This document shows, in pieces, positions 1 through 7,378 of a DNA stretch of 31,551 bases. Origin of the DNA: an uncultured Eubacteriales bacterium. Lineage in GTDB: Bacteria > Bacillota > Clostridia > Oscillospirales > CAG-272. Each line of letters starts with the position of its first letter. The first letter of the stretch is position 1. A program made the translations under genes and the position numbers. A model generated the notes under the pieces. That model did no database searches and was not told the DNA's origin. It saw only the letters and a program-made list of their open reading frames with translations. The stretch is taken from contig URDX01000020.1 of assembly GCA_900546695.1 (NCBI GenBank), positions 1 through 31,551 of the forward strand, written 5' to 3'.

Positions 1-69
1 CTTGCGGAGCAAGATTGCCGTCATTGACGGCAAAGAAAAACTTCATGTTGAATCGCATTGCGATTCAAC
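1..69. repeat. Three consecutive short hairpins at the window edge
   Basis: Three perfect inverted repeats with 3-nt loops follow each other. They are CTTGC/GCAAG at 1-13 (loop GGA), TTGCCGTC/GACGGCAA at 15-33 (loop ATT) and GTTGAATCGC/GCGATTCAAC at 47-69 (loop ATT). No long open frame covers them. The pattern looks like an interspersed intergenic repeat or the end of a structured RNA that begins outside the window. The nature of the element is unknown. Confidence 0.55.
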
Positions 70-318
70 GTCGCCTCCGCTCGCACAAAGAAAAGCGGCT
101 AAGGCTCTGATTCACCTGAATTCGTAGTGACAACACACCGTGATAAACTAAAAATTCCGCTATAAACAAAGCCGATAAAACACATTGAAAATCCTTGCAG
201 CGGTTCAATGAGGGAGGCAGACACGCGCGGAATCTACGACGGTATTATCAGCGTGATTTTAAGCCAAATCAATGCGCAATTACCACCAATGTCCCGCCCC
301 GACAAATCCTTCACATGC
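70..318. other. Gene-free stretch, nothing recognised
   Basis: The overlapping frames here are short, lack ribosome binding sites and resemble no family. I see no convincing promoter or RNA gene between the hairpins at the left edge and the terminator of the glycosyltransferase gene. Confidence 0.5.
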
Positions 319-357
319 AAAAACGCCCTGCATCGCAATCACATGCGGTGCAGGGCG
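319..357 (-). terminator. Rho-independent terminator of the glycosyltransferase gene
   Basis: On the minus strand a 13-bp stem (arms 345-357 and 324-336, one G-T wobble, 8-nt loop) is followed by five T residues (A at 319-323 on the plus strand). It lies about 50 nt after the stop codon of the glycosyltransferase. Confidence 0.85.
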
Positions 358-408
358 CTGTTATCATATTCTTATATCCGCTTACGGCACATTAAGCGCT
401 CGGCGCGC

Positions 409-1560
409 TCAGATCTCGCCCGACAGAACGTCGAGATACAGCTGCTCCATCCGTCTGCCGAACGTCTCCGCGCCGAACGCCTCGGCGTTCTCAAGTGAGC
501 GGAGCTGCATATCATGCGCGAGCTCGCGGTCGGAGAGGATGCGCATCACCCCGCGCACAAACTCCGTCTCCGTCTCGTACTGATACCCGTTTTCACCGTC
601 GTCGAGCACCCCGCAGAGGCAATCGTCGCGGCGGCACACGAGCGGCAGCCCGCTCGACAGCGCCTCAACATAGGTCAGCCCCTGAGATTCGCTCGTCGAC
701 GCGCAGACGAAGATATCCCCCGTCTGATAATACTTGTAGACCTCGGTGCGGTTTATCATGCCCGCAAATACGACATTTTTCGTCACTCCGACCTCGCCCA
801 CATGCCGCTCAAGCTCGGCGCGGTGAGGACCGTCGCCCACTATCAGCAGCTTTATCTCGGGGTCTGCGCGCAGCAGCGCGGGCATGTACGAAACTATCTC
901 GTCAAGGTTCTTTTCCGCGGCAAGGCGGCAGACCGAAACGATGGTTTTCCCCGCCGTCAGACCGTACCTTGCGAGCAGCTGCTCCCTCTCCTCGCGGCTG
1001 ATGCGGCGCGAAAAGCGCTCGAGCTCGATACCCGTCGGTATAACGGTTATCGGGCAGCTGACATTGTAGCCCTGCTCGGTGCGGCGGAGCTTATCCGACG
1101 GCACGACAAGCGCGCTCGCGGGGTTGTAATAGCGGTTGCTCAGCCGACGGATGATGTACCTTCCTATCCGCTTGCTCGGGCAGAAATAGCCGATATAATC
1201 CTCATACACCGTGTGGCAGGTCACCACAAACGGTATACCGAGCTCGCGAATCACCCGCGTTGCGAGCTTGCGGGTGGAAAATTCGGTCTGAACATGGACG
1301 ATATCGGGCTTCCATGCGATTATCTTTTTGATAAGCGGTCCCTTTCTGCGCAGACTCAGACGCGCATCGGGGTAGACGGGAACATGAAATGAGGAGATGA
1401 AAAAATCACCGTTCTTCTCAAAGGAACGATAGGTCGGCGAGAGCGCAAGTATACGCACCTCATGCCCGAGTCTGCGCAGCTCATCGCGCAGCAGCATGAC
1501 CGAGCTCGTCACGCCGCTGACCTGATATTCGTATTGATCTGTCGAGATAAGTATCTTCAT
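409..1560 (-). CDS. GT4-family glycosyltransferase
   Basis: This is a 383-residue GT-B fold retaining glycosyltransferase, probably cytoplasmic and membrane-associated. The N-terminal acceptor domain starts MKILISTDQY and includes a TCHTVYEDY segment near 114-122. The C-terminal nucleotide-sugar domain has IPTGIELERF (174-183), VGDGP (241-245) and the GT4 E-x7-E signature with E291 and E299 in ESQGLTYVEA. The length and the TEFS/CHTVYEDY segments resemble Gram-positive diacylglycerol glucosyltransferases that make glycolipid anchors, but the acceptor cannot be read from the sequence. The gene is monocistronic: a terminator follows it, and two palindromes lie in front of it. The Shine-Dalgarno is weak (GGATG, about 4 nt before the ATG). 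The family call is firm; the substrate is unknown. Confidence 0.9.
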   Translation of the reverse strand: MKILISTDQYEYQVSGVTSSVMLLRDELRRLGHEVRILALSPTYRSFEKNGDFFISSFHVPVYPDARLSLRRKGPLIKKIIAWKPDIVHVQTEFSTRKLATRVIRELGIPFVVTCHTVYEDYIGYFCPSKRIGRYIIRRLSNRYYNPASALVVPSDKLRRTEQGYNVSCPITVIPTGIELERFSRRISREEREQLLARYGLTAGKTIVSVCRLAAEKNLDEIVSYMPALLRADPEIKLLIVGDGPHRAELERHVGEVGVTKNVVFAGMINRTEVYKYYQTGDIFVCASTSESQGLTYVEALSSGLPLVCRRDDCLCGVLDDGENGYQYETETEFVRGVMRILSDRELAHDMQLRSLENAEAFGAETFGRRMEQLYLDVLSGEI

Positions 1561-1595
1561 AACGCATCCGCCCGTTCGTCTCGGTTGTGGTATTG

Positions 1596-1649
1596 CTGTT
1601 TAAACAGTATATCCCGCAAAAGTTAACATTCTTTTTACCTGCGGTAAAA
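1596..1649 (-). promoter_or_regulatory. Candidate promoter with two palindromes ahead of the glycosyltransferase
   Basis: On the minus strand a TATACT -10-like element lies at 1606-1611, without a good -35. A perfect 12-bp palindrome CTGTTTAAACAG (1596-1607) covers the expected start point. A second perfect inverted repeat, TTTTACC-TGC-GGTAAAA (1633-1649), lies at the -35 position. The arrangement is operator-like, but no regulator is identified. The second repeat could instead be a weak terminator of the upstream gene. Confidence 0.35.
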
Positions 1650-1684
1650 TTTTGCAAAAATCCGCGTAACGCCCTCGCGCAGGG

Positions 1685-1987
1685 TCAGATCTCGTAGTCG
1701 AAGCAGCTGCGCACGGCGGTATACGGGCGCACGTACGTGTTCGCGACGGCGACATGCGCGGGATGAACGGAGTAGCCGCGCAGCGCATCGGGGGTCGTAA
1801 AGGTCGTGTCGAGCATCATGTCGACGTTCGACGACGGAAGCGGCTCGATGTTGACCGTGATTGCGCTCAGCCCGTCAATCTTGCCGAGCAGCCCTTCAAG
1901 CGCCGCCTTTGCCTCTGCCTTGACCTTCTGCTTTTCCTCTGCGTTAAGATCCTCTCTGAGCTTCCAGAGTATTACGTGCTTTGTCAT
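1685..1987 (-). CDS. Dabb (stress-responsive A/B barrel) domain protein
   Basis: This 100-residue protein is the size of a single Dabb ferredoxin-like barrel, usually a homodimer. The typical opening MTKHVILWKLRED gives the first strand (family members read HxVxFKxK). Later come GLSAITVNIEPLPSSNVDMMLDTTF and the closing HPAHVAVANTYVRPY segment, in which the conserved HPxH is visible. The start is set by AAGGAG eight nt upstream of the ATG at 1987; a longer frame to 2077 has no such site. The gene lies 56 nt after the rRNA methyltransferase gene in the same direction and is probably cotranscribed. Bacterial members have no common catalytic role, so the function is left open. Confidence 0.85.
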   Translation of the reverse strand: MTKHVILWKLREDLNAEEKQKVKAEAKAALEGLLGKIDGLSAITVNIEPLPSSNVDMMLDTTFTTPDALRGYSVHPAHVAVANTYVRPYTAVRSCFDYEI

Positions 1988-2043
1988 GATTTTTCTCCTT
2001 TGAGTTTTATATTTTCGGTCGTTGCCGACTTTTTTGCATGGTG

Positions 2044-3546
2044 TTACAGCTTTTCTCCCGTAAGCTTCGCGATACACTCCACATGCCCCGTATCCGGGAA
2101 CATATCTATCGGTATCAGCTCGCCGCAGACGGTGATGCCGCGCTTCTTCAGCATTGCAAGGTCACGCGCGAGGGTCTGCGGATTGCAGGACATATAGACG
2201 AGCGAGCGTGCGGACGCAGCGAGCTCTGCGAGTCGGTCGATGAGTGACGGCGAGCAGCCCGCGCGCGGCGGGTCGACGATGACAACATCGTACTGCCCCG
2301 GCTCGGCATCGCCCGCATCGCCGCAGATATAGCGTGCGAGTCTGCCGCTGCCGCGCGGCTGAGCGGGAGCTGAGCACCCGTCTGCATTGCCGTTCGGGAT
2401 GTCGTTTGCCGTTGCGGCAGCATCATCCGTTGCGGAGGAGCGATTGCTGCCGTCGTCAGATTGGGCGGCACCGCTTAGCATCTCATCCGACAGCACAAAG
2501 CCCGCGTTCCCGGCGTTAAAGCGTGCGTTTTCGACCGCAGCGGGAACTATCTCAATCCCCGTGAGCGAAACATCGGAGAGCCCTGCCGTTACCGAAAGCC
2601 CGATAGTGCCGATACCGCAATAGAGGTCGAGCACACGATCACCCGCGCGCAGGTCGGCGAGCTCGGCTATCTTTCTGTATGCGAGCTCCGCTCCGTCGTG
2701 ATTTACCTGATAGAAGGACGCGGGAGAGATGCGGAAATCCACCCCGCAGAGACAGTCTGTCACGTATTCGCTGCCGCAGATAAGCTCGTATCGGTCGCCG
2801 AGAATGACGTTCGTATCGGCGCTGTTATAGTTGAGCAGAAAGCCGCTGACCTGCGGAAAGCGCCCGCGCAGTGCGTCGCCGAGCTGCTTTGCCGCCGCAG
2901 GGCGGCTGCGAACGACAAGACAGACGGCAAGGCTCTGCACACCCGCACCGCTCACGCCGCAGCGCATATACAGATGCCGCGCCTCGCTGATGCCCAGCCG
3001 CTCTATCTGCTCCCGCATCCATTCGGCGATGCCGCTCATGGCGGGGTGCTGAAGCAGACAATCGGTGCACGGGATTATCTCGTGCGAGCGGGGCGCGTAA
3101 CAGCCCATGACGGCTTTGCCGTCCGAAAGCGACACGGGTAGCTGCAGCTTATTGCGGTAGCCGCGGCGATTCTGCGCGGCAAGCACCTCTGCGACCGAAA
3201 GATCGAGTCCCGCACGGCGCATTGCGCTCTCTACCGTGCCGCGCTTGAGCTCAAGCTCATGCTCCCGCGTTATGCCGACATAGGTACAGCCGCCGCATCG
3301 GCGCGAAACGGGGCACGGATGAGGCTCGCGGTACGTCGACGGTCGGACAAGCTCCTCGATGCGCGCAACATCGTAGCTCGCGCACTCCTTTATCACCTTG
3401 ACCTTAGCGATATCGCCGTCCACTCCGTGCTGAACGAACAGCACCTTTCCGCCATCGCGCGCTATCCCGTAGCCGAGATTGCTGATGTCGGTTATCTCGA
3501 CCTCTGCCGTGCGCGCCGCCGCGCCCTTTTTCTTTTTCTGCTTCAT
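2044..3546 (-). CDS. rlmD: 23S rRNA (uracil-C5)-methyltransferase, RlmD/RlmCD (TrmA) family
   Basis: This 500-residue SAM-dependent enzyme makes 5-methyluridine in 23S rRNA. A TRAM domain occupies about residues 10-70. The cysteines expected to hold a [4Fe-4S] cluster are C78, C84, C87 and C160 (C163 nearby). The SAM motif LDLYCGIGTIGLS is at 307-318, VIVDPPRAG at 422-430, and the catalytic cysteine is C454 in YMSCNPQTLARDL. The start at 3546 is chosen because GGGAG precedes it and the TRAM domain follows. Upstream codons to 3651 run into the promoter. An oddity is the Ser/Ala/Asp-rich low-complexity insertion at about 351-402, between SAM-binding strands, that family members normally lack. 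Gram-positive homologues can modify two sites (RlmCD), so the exact uridine is not certain. Confidence 0.93.
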   Translation of the reverse strand: MKQKKKKGAAARTAEVEITDISNLGYGIARDGGKVLFVQHGVDGDIAKVKVIKECASYDVARIEELVRPSTYREPHPCPVSRRCGGCTYVGITREHELELKRGTVESAMRRAGLDLSVAEVLAAQNRRGYRNKLQLPVSLSDGKAVMGCYAPRSHEIIPCTDCLLQHPAMSGIAEWMREQIERLGISEARHLYMRCGVSGAGVQSLAVCLVVRSRPAAAKQLGDALRGRFPQVSGFLLNYNSADTNVILGDRYELICGSEYVTDCLCGVDFRISPASFYQVNHDGAELAYRKIAELADLRAGDRVLDLYCGIGTIGLSVTAGLSDVSLTGIEIVPAAVENARFNAGNAGFVLSDEMLSGAAQSDDGSNRSSATDDAAATANDIPNGNADGCSAPAQPRGSGRLARYICGDAGDAEPGQYDVVIVDPPRAGCSPSLIDRLAELAASARSLVYMSCNPQTLARDLAMLKKRGITVCGELIPIDMFPDTGHVECIAKLTGEKL

Positions 3547-3606
3547 CCGAAAAATCTCCCGCGCTGCCGCCGCTTTTCCATGGGCGGTGCACCGCCCGTT
3601 TTGTCT

Positions 3607-3635
3607 ATTATAACAGATTACGCCCGCTGCGTCAA
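3607..3635 (-). promoter_or_regulatory. Sigma-A promoter of rlmD and the Dabb gene
   Basis: On the minus strand TTGACG (3630-3635), a 17-nt spacer and TATAAT (3607-3612) are present, with TG one base before the -10 (extended -10). The predicted start is near 3600, about 54 nt ahead of the rlmD start codon. Confidence 0.85.
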
Positions 3636-3769
3636 CGCCGCAGTTTCGCAAGCGGTTTAAGGATCAATCGGTGCACAGATGAGCAGTACCGATCTGATTG
3701 GCGGCTGCTACGCACTGCGCGGTTGCAGCCCGGGAGCTCTTTCAGGATGGCTTTCCCTCCGAAAAGCTG

Positions 3770-3828
3770 AAAAAATGAGCATCCGTTTGCACAGCGCCCG
3801 GCACGGCCGGATGTGTAAACGGATGCTC
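3770..3828 (-). terminator. Rho-independent terminator of the two-component operon
   Basis: Minus-strand hairpin with outer arms of 12 perfect pairs (3777-3788 with 3817-3828), then a G-T pair and four more pairs. It is followed by six T residues (A at 3770-3775 on the plus strand). It lies about 75 nt after the kinase stop codon and separates it from the rlmD promoter. Confidence 0.9.
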
Positions 3829-3904
3829 CGCCGCTCTGCCGAACAGCAGAGCCGAGCCTTTTGCGTTACGGCAAGCTGCGTTTCTGACAGAGCTTAGGAC
3901 CGAA

Positions 3905-5620
3905 TTATTCTGTAGCAGTATCATGCTCCGGCGTGCGGCGCGGGAGACGAACCGTGACTGTCGTACCCTCTCCGAGCGTGCTCTCGAGCGAGACCTTTGC
4001 GCCGAGCACCGCTGCGGCGTGCTTTACTATCGAAAGCCCGAGACCCGTGCCTCCGACCTCCTTCGAGCGGCTCTTATCCACACGGTAGAAGCGCTCGAAC
4101 ACGCGCTCGCGCGCCTCGGGCGGTATTCCGATGCCCGTATCCGCGACCGAGAGAACGGTCTCCTCTCCGTCGCCGCGCAGCGTGAGCCTGACCGACCCGC
4201 CTGCGCGGTTATACTTTATCGCATTATCGAGCAGGTTGTACATAACGGTCGAGAGCAGCGGAGGAACGGTATAGAGCATACGCTCCCCGAGCCCGCTCAT
4301 ATCCGACTCTAGCTTAACGCCCGCGCGCTCTGCTGCGGGCTCTGCGGTGCGCAGCTCCTGAGCGGCGAGCTCGCCGACATCGGCTGTCTGCCACTGCATA
4401 TCGCCCGCGCCCTCATCGAGATGCGAGAGCTTGATTATATCCTCGACGAGCGATATCATCCGCTGCGATTCCGCGCTTATGCGCTCGGAAAAGCGAGGTA
4501 CATCCTCCGGCTTTACCATGCCGCTCGAAAGCAGCTCTGCGCAGCCCGAGATATTCTGCAGCGGGGTTTTGAGCTCGTGCGAGACGTTTGCGGTAAACTC
4601 GCGCCGTGTCTGCTCCGCCCGCTCCTTCTCGGTGATATCGAACACTATGAGTGCGATGCCCGAGACCCTGCTCTCCGATTTGCTCTCCGACATTATCGGG
4701 CTCGCGCACAGCTGATAGCTGCCTCCGTCAAGCTCGATGATGCGTTCGCCGTGCTCGCCGCCGCTCTGTGCGGCGGATATCAGCTCGCGCAGCTCCTTGC
4801 TGTCGCTGAAAAGCAGCAGATCCTTGCCTATGCAGTAGCTGCTGATGCCGAGCAGACGGAGCGCGGATTCGTTTATGCTGAGCACCGCTCCGCTCTCGCT
4901 GAGCAGAACTATGCCCTCGCTCATGTTGCGGGTTGCGGTGTCGAATTCCTTTGTCTTTCGGTCAAGCTCCGCCTTCTGCATGCGCAGCTGATTCTTCTGA
5001 CCTACTATGCGGTCGATGAGCGGAGAAAGCTCCTCGTAATAGCTGCCCGGTTCGGGATGCTCGAGGTCGAGCTCGTTGAGTGGCCGCACGATGCGGCGGG
5101 AGAGCCGATACGCGAGCAGCAGCGAGAGCGCAAGCGCGATGCCGAACACCGCAAGAATGGGAGATATCATCGAGAGGATAAGCACCCACCAGCTCAGATG
5201 CGACGCGGAAAGACGCAGCACCGAGCCGTCATCAAGTCTGCGCGCGCAGTAGAGCTGGCGCTCGGTAAGGGTGGTGGAATAGCGCGAGCTCTCTCCCTCT
5301 CCATCTGCAAGCGCCGCCTTTATCTCCTCGCGCTCGAGATGGTTTTCCATCCCCGTCGGGTCAGCCTTGTTATCGTATGTCACGCTGCCGTCGGGCTGTA
5401 TCCATGTTATGCGCAGATCGTCGTCCGTTTTGCCGAGAGAGCGGAGATAATCCACCCCCGATATCTCGACGGCATCAGCCACAAGCTCGGTCTCCGAGCG
5501 TAGGCGGGTCATCTGAGTCCCCGAAAAATAATCGTACAGCACGCCCATAATGAGCACGAGTGAGGCGAGAAAGACCGCTATCGCGACCGTGCTTATCGAA
5601 CGGAAAATTCGGCTCGTCAT
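3905..5620 (-). CDS. PhoR-like membrane sensor histidine kinase
   Basis: This 571-residue kinase has TM1 (about 9-31), an extracellular sensor region (33-142), TM2 (144-171), a juxtamembrane region and a PAS domain (about 230-335). The HisKA H-box is FTANVSHELKTPLQN with phospho-acceptor H348. The HATPase has N462/N466 (NLLDNAIKYN), DTGIGIP (494-500) and GTGLGLS (524-530). The order TM-sensor-TM-PAS-HisKA-HATPase is that of PhoR, although WalK-type kinases look alike. The start at 5620 makes an ATGA overlap with the response regulator stop and has GGAGAGG just upstream; the open frame extends to 5752 inside the regulator and is not used. No pst or phoU genes lie here. The Pho-box-like repeats ahead of the operon favour the phosphate assignment. 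Confidence 0.92.
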   Translation of the reverse strand: MTSRIFRSISTVAIAVFLASLVLIMGVLYDYFSGTQMTRLRSETELVADAVEISGVDYLRSLGKTDDDLRITWIQPDGSVTYDNKADPTGMENHLEREEIKAALADGEGESSRYSTTLTERQLYCARRLDDGSVLRLSASHLSWWVLILSMISPILAVFGIALALSLLLAYRLSRRIVRPLNELDLEHPEPGSYYEELSPLIDRIVGQKNQLRMQKAELDRKTKEFDTATRNMSEGIVLLSESGAVLSINESALRLLGISSYCIGKDLLLFSDSKELRELISAAQSGGEHGERIIELDGGSYQLCASPIMSESKSESRVSGIALIVFDITEKERAEQTRREFTANVSHELKTPLQNISGCAELLSSGMVKPEDVPRFSERISAESQRMISLVEDIIKLSHLDEGAGDMQWQTADVGELAAQELRTAEPAAERAGVKLESDMSGLGERMLYTVPPLLSTVMYNLLDNAIKYNRAGGSVRLTLRGDGEETVLSVADTGIGIPPEARERVFERFYRVDKSRSKEVGGTGLGLSIVKHAAAVLGAKVSLESTLGEGTTVTVRLPRRTPEHDTATE

Positions 5621-6288
5621 GACCTCTCCTCCATTCTGTAGCCGACGCCGCGCACCGTCTCGATGAGCTCGCCCGCAGCGCCGAGCTTTGTCCGCAGAGT
5701 TCCGATATGGACATCGACCGTGCGCGTCTCGCCGATATAGTCGACGCCCCATATGCGCGCAAGCAGCTGGTCGCGCGTAAATACGATGCCCCTGTTCTCC
5801 GAGAGCAGACGCAGCAGCTCGAACTCCTTGAGCGTCAGCGTCACCTCAGCGCCGTCAACGGTGACGCGGTGACGTACGGCATCGAGTGCGATGGGTCCGA
5901 CATGCAGCACATCGTCGCTGCGGGGGGTGCTGCGGCGCAGCACCGCACGGACGCGGGAGACCATCTCCATCATGCCGAAGGGCTTTGCGAGAAAGTCGTC
6001 CGCGCCGAGATCGAGCCCGATAACCTTGTCATACTCGGTGCTCTTTGCCGTCGCCATTATAACGGGAATATCCGCGGTCGCAGCCGTGCTGCGCAGCCGC
6101 TTAAGCACGGTTATACCGTCCTCCCCCGGAAGCATGATATCGAGCATGATAAGCTCCGGGCGCTCCGCGGCGAGCGCATCCCACAGCCCGCTTGAGTCGG
6201 GAAAGCCCTTAGCCTCAAAGCCGGATACCGTCAGTGTATATATCATCAGGTCGCGAATGCCGCTATCGTCCTCTACACAGTAGATCAT
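5617..6288 (-). CDS. OmpR/PhoB-family response regulator (PhoP-like)
   Basis: This 223-residue regulator has an N-terminal receiver domain with acidic residues D7/D8, phospho-acceptor D50 in LDIMLPGEDG, T80 and K102 in AKPFG. The C-terminal winged helix (about 127-223) contains the LTLKEFELLRLL and TVDVHIGTLRTKLG segments and ends GVGYRMEE. It would bind tandem DNA repeats when phosphorylated by the kinase, whose start codon overlaps its stop codon. The start at 6288 has AAGGAAGG upstream. Two candidate promoters and TTTACA direct repeats lie in front, consistent with autoregulation by phosphate starvation. That specificity is inferred from the repeats and the partner's architecture, not from the regulator alone. 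Confidence 0.93.
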   Translation of the reverse strand: MIYCVEDDSGIRDLMIYTLTVSGFEAKGFPDSSGLWDALAAERPELIMLDIMLPGEDGITVLKRLRSTAATADIPVIMATAKSTEYDKVIGLDLGADDFLAKPFGMMEMVSRVRAVLRRSTPRSDDVLHVGPIALDAVRHRVTVDGAEVTLTLKEFELLRLLSENRGIVFTRDQLLARIWGVDYIGETRTVDVHIGTLRTKLGAAGELIETVRGVGYRMEERS

Positions 6289-6318
6289 CTGCGATACCTT
6301 CCTTTCTTACACATCCTT

Positions 6319-6373
6319 ATTATACAACGGGTATGTAAGTTCTCATAGCGTCGTTTTGTAAAATCTATGTAAA
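6319..6373 (-). promoter_or_regulatory. Proximal phoP-like promoter with Pho-box-like direct repeats
   Basis: On the minus strand TTTACA-N5-TTTACA (6368-6373 and 6357-6362) has the 11-bp period of PhoP/PhoB sites. A third related CTTACA lies at 6334-6339. A consensus TATAAT -10 is at 6319-6324, but the -35 position reads TATGAG, as expected for an activator-dependent promoter. The predicted start is near 6312, about 24 nt before the regulator start codon. Confidence 0.6.
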
Positions 6374-6508
6374 GTGCCTGCATCGGCAGCCCTGCAGTGA
6401 TGCGGAAGCTCCGCCCGTCGCCCGATATGCAGTGCTTTTCGGGATTTTTGACCGATGCACGGCGACCGAATCCCGCCGCCCGCACATGCCGCTGCCTTAT
6501 TTTATTTC

Positions 6509-6537
6509 ATTATATCATGTTCGCGCCCGCCTGTCAT
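6509..6537 (-). promoter_or_regulatory. Distal sigma-A promoter of the two-component operon
   Basis: On the minus strand ATGACA (6532-6537), a 17-nt spacer and TATAAT (6509-6514) occur, with TG one base ahead of the -10. The start would be near 6502, giving a leader of about 214 nt that runs through the Pho-box-like repeats. Confidence 0.65.
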
Positions 6538-6666
6538 CAATATTTTTCAAAAATTACTTGTTATTTCCGCCGAGGTATTCGCGTCGTTCCGTGCTGAGCC
6601 GTGTCACAATTTGTTTTCCATTTAATAACTTAACGGAAATGATACGAATTAATTTGCTCCGTCGGC

Positions 6667-6695
6667 TTGACACAGCCGCTGCGGAATGCTACAAT
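6667..6695 (+). promoter_or_regulatory. Sigma-A promoter of the purine operon
   Basis: TTGACA (6667-6672), a 17-nt spacer and TACAAT (6690-6695) are followed by a predicted start near 6702, a few bases before the first conserved base of the ZTP aptamer. AT-rich sequence upstream (6600-6660) could act as an UP element. Confidence 0.85.
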
Positions 6696-6708
6696 AGGAG
6701 CAGCTTAA

Positions 6709-6806
6709 GGGTCTCCTGCGACTGACGGAGTTATTGCAGAGTACTGCAAGGGAACAGGGGACTGTCATTTACGGGGCGAGAGTCCCGTCAGCCGACCGTC
6801 TGGGCG
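6709..6806 (+). ncRNA. ZTP (pfl) riboswitch aptamer
   Basis: The leader shows the conserved blocks of the pfl motif in order. They are GGGUC at 6709-6713, ACUGACGG at 6721-6728 (consensus ACUGGCG), a variable P2 region with the hairpin UUGCAG-AGUA-CUGCAA (6734-6749), ACGGGG at 6771-6776 followed by the P1 3' strand ending GUCCC, and the terminal CCGUCUGGGC (6796-6805; consensus CCGCCUGGGC). The expected pseudoknot forms between GACGG (6724-6728) and CCGUC (6796-6800), a covariation of the usual GGCG/CGCC. ZTP riboswitches sense the purine intermediate ZMP/ZTP, which builds up when 10-formyl-THF is low, and they turn on purine and folate genes. Location directly ahead of purE fits. P1 contains one apparent U-U mismatch. 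Confidence 0.88.
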
Positions 6807-6850
6807 CAGTTAAGTTTCTATGGCTTAACTGCGCCCTTATCTGTTTTTAG
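6802..6850 (+). terminator. Riboswitch expression platform: intrinsic terminator
   Basis: A perfect 13-bp stem (6802-6814 with 6824-6836, 9-nt loop) is followed by a T-rich tail through 6848. Its left arm begins with the GGGC of the conserved aptamer motif, so ligand binding and terminator formation exclude each other. ZMP/ZTP binding should therefore allow read-through into purE. Confidence 0.9.
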
Positions 6851-6862
6851 GAGGTATTACGG

Positions 6863-7354
6863 ATGAAAAAAGTCGGAATCGTTATGGGCAGCGACAGCGA
6901 TCTGCCGATCGCCGAAAAGGCGGTGAGCGTACTGCTCGAGCTCGGCATCCCCTACGAGGTACATGTGTATTCCGCGCACAGAACGCCCGCTGCGGCGGCA
7001 GACTATGCCCGCAGGGCGGAGGAGCGCGGCTTCGGCATTATTATTGCGATAGCGGGAATGGCGGCGCATCTCGCGGGCTCGCTCGCGGCGGGAACCACCC
7101 TGCCCGTGATAGGTATACCCTGCAAATCGAATACACTCGACGGCATTGACGCTCTCCTGTCGACGGTACAGATGCCCTCCGGTATCCCGGTGGCAACGGT
7201 AGCGATAAACGGGGGAGTCAATGCCGCTTTGCTCTCGGCGCAGATAATCGCGCTCGGCGAGCCCGAGCTTGCCGCACGGCTGCGTGAGAGACGGCAGCGC
7301 GAGGCTGAGGCGGTCCTGCAGAAGGATTCTGATATCTCGGCGCGGTTCGGCTGA
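6863..7354 (+). CDS. purE: PurE, N5-carboxyaminoimidazole ribonucleotide mutase
   Basis: This 163-residue enzyme converts N5-CAIR to CAIR in purine synthesis. The GSDSDLPIAEKA loop (9-20) binds the phosphate, and SAHRTP (about 36-41) carries the catalytic histidine. AIAGMAAHLAG and GLLS-type segments such as LDGIDALLSTVQMP match class I PurE. The AGGAGG ribosome binding site at 6849-6854 is very strong. No purK lies in the operon, so N5-CAIR is made by an enzyme encoded elsewhere, or this PurE acts directly on AIR and CO2 as in class II enzymes. The class I motifs favour the first option. A 17-bp duplication covers the stop codon. Confidence 0.95.
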   Translation: MKKVGIVMGSDSDLPIAEKAVSVLLELGIPYEVHVYSAHRTPAAAADYARRAEERGFGIIIAIAGMAAHLAGSLAAGTTLPVIGIPCKSNTLDGIDALLSTVQMPSGIPVATVAINGGVNAALLSAQIIALGEPELAARLRERRQREAEAVLQKDSDISARFG

Positions 7355-7378
7355 AAAAGCTGCGCGGTTCGGCTGAAA
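7340..7378 (+). repeat. 17-bp direct repeat spanning the purE stop codon
   Basis: GCGCGGTTCGGCTGAAA occurs at 7340-7356 and again at 7362-7378, offset 22 bp. The first copy encodes the last PurE residues (RFG) and its stop; the second lies in the 145-nt purE-purC gap. It looks like a local tandem duplication. Confidence 0.8.

Noticed and set aside
6740..6790. A P1 stem made from GGGACU (6759-6764) and AGUCCC of the leader
   Set aside because: This local pairing is possible, but the conserved ACUGACGG and the pseudoknot place the P1 5' strand at 6709; it may be an alternative fold.
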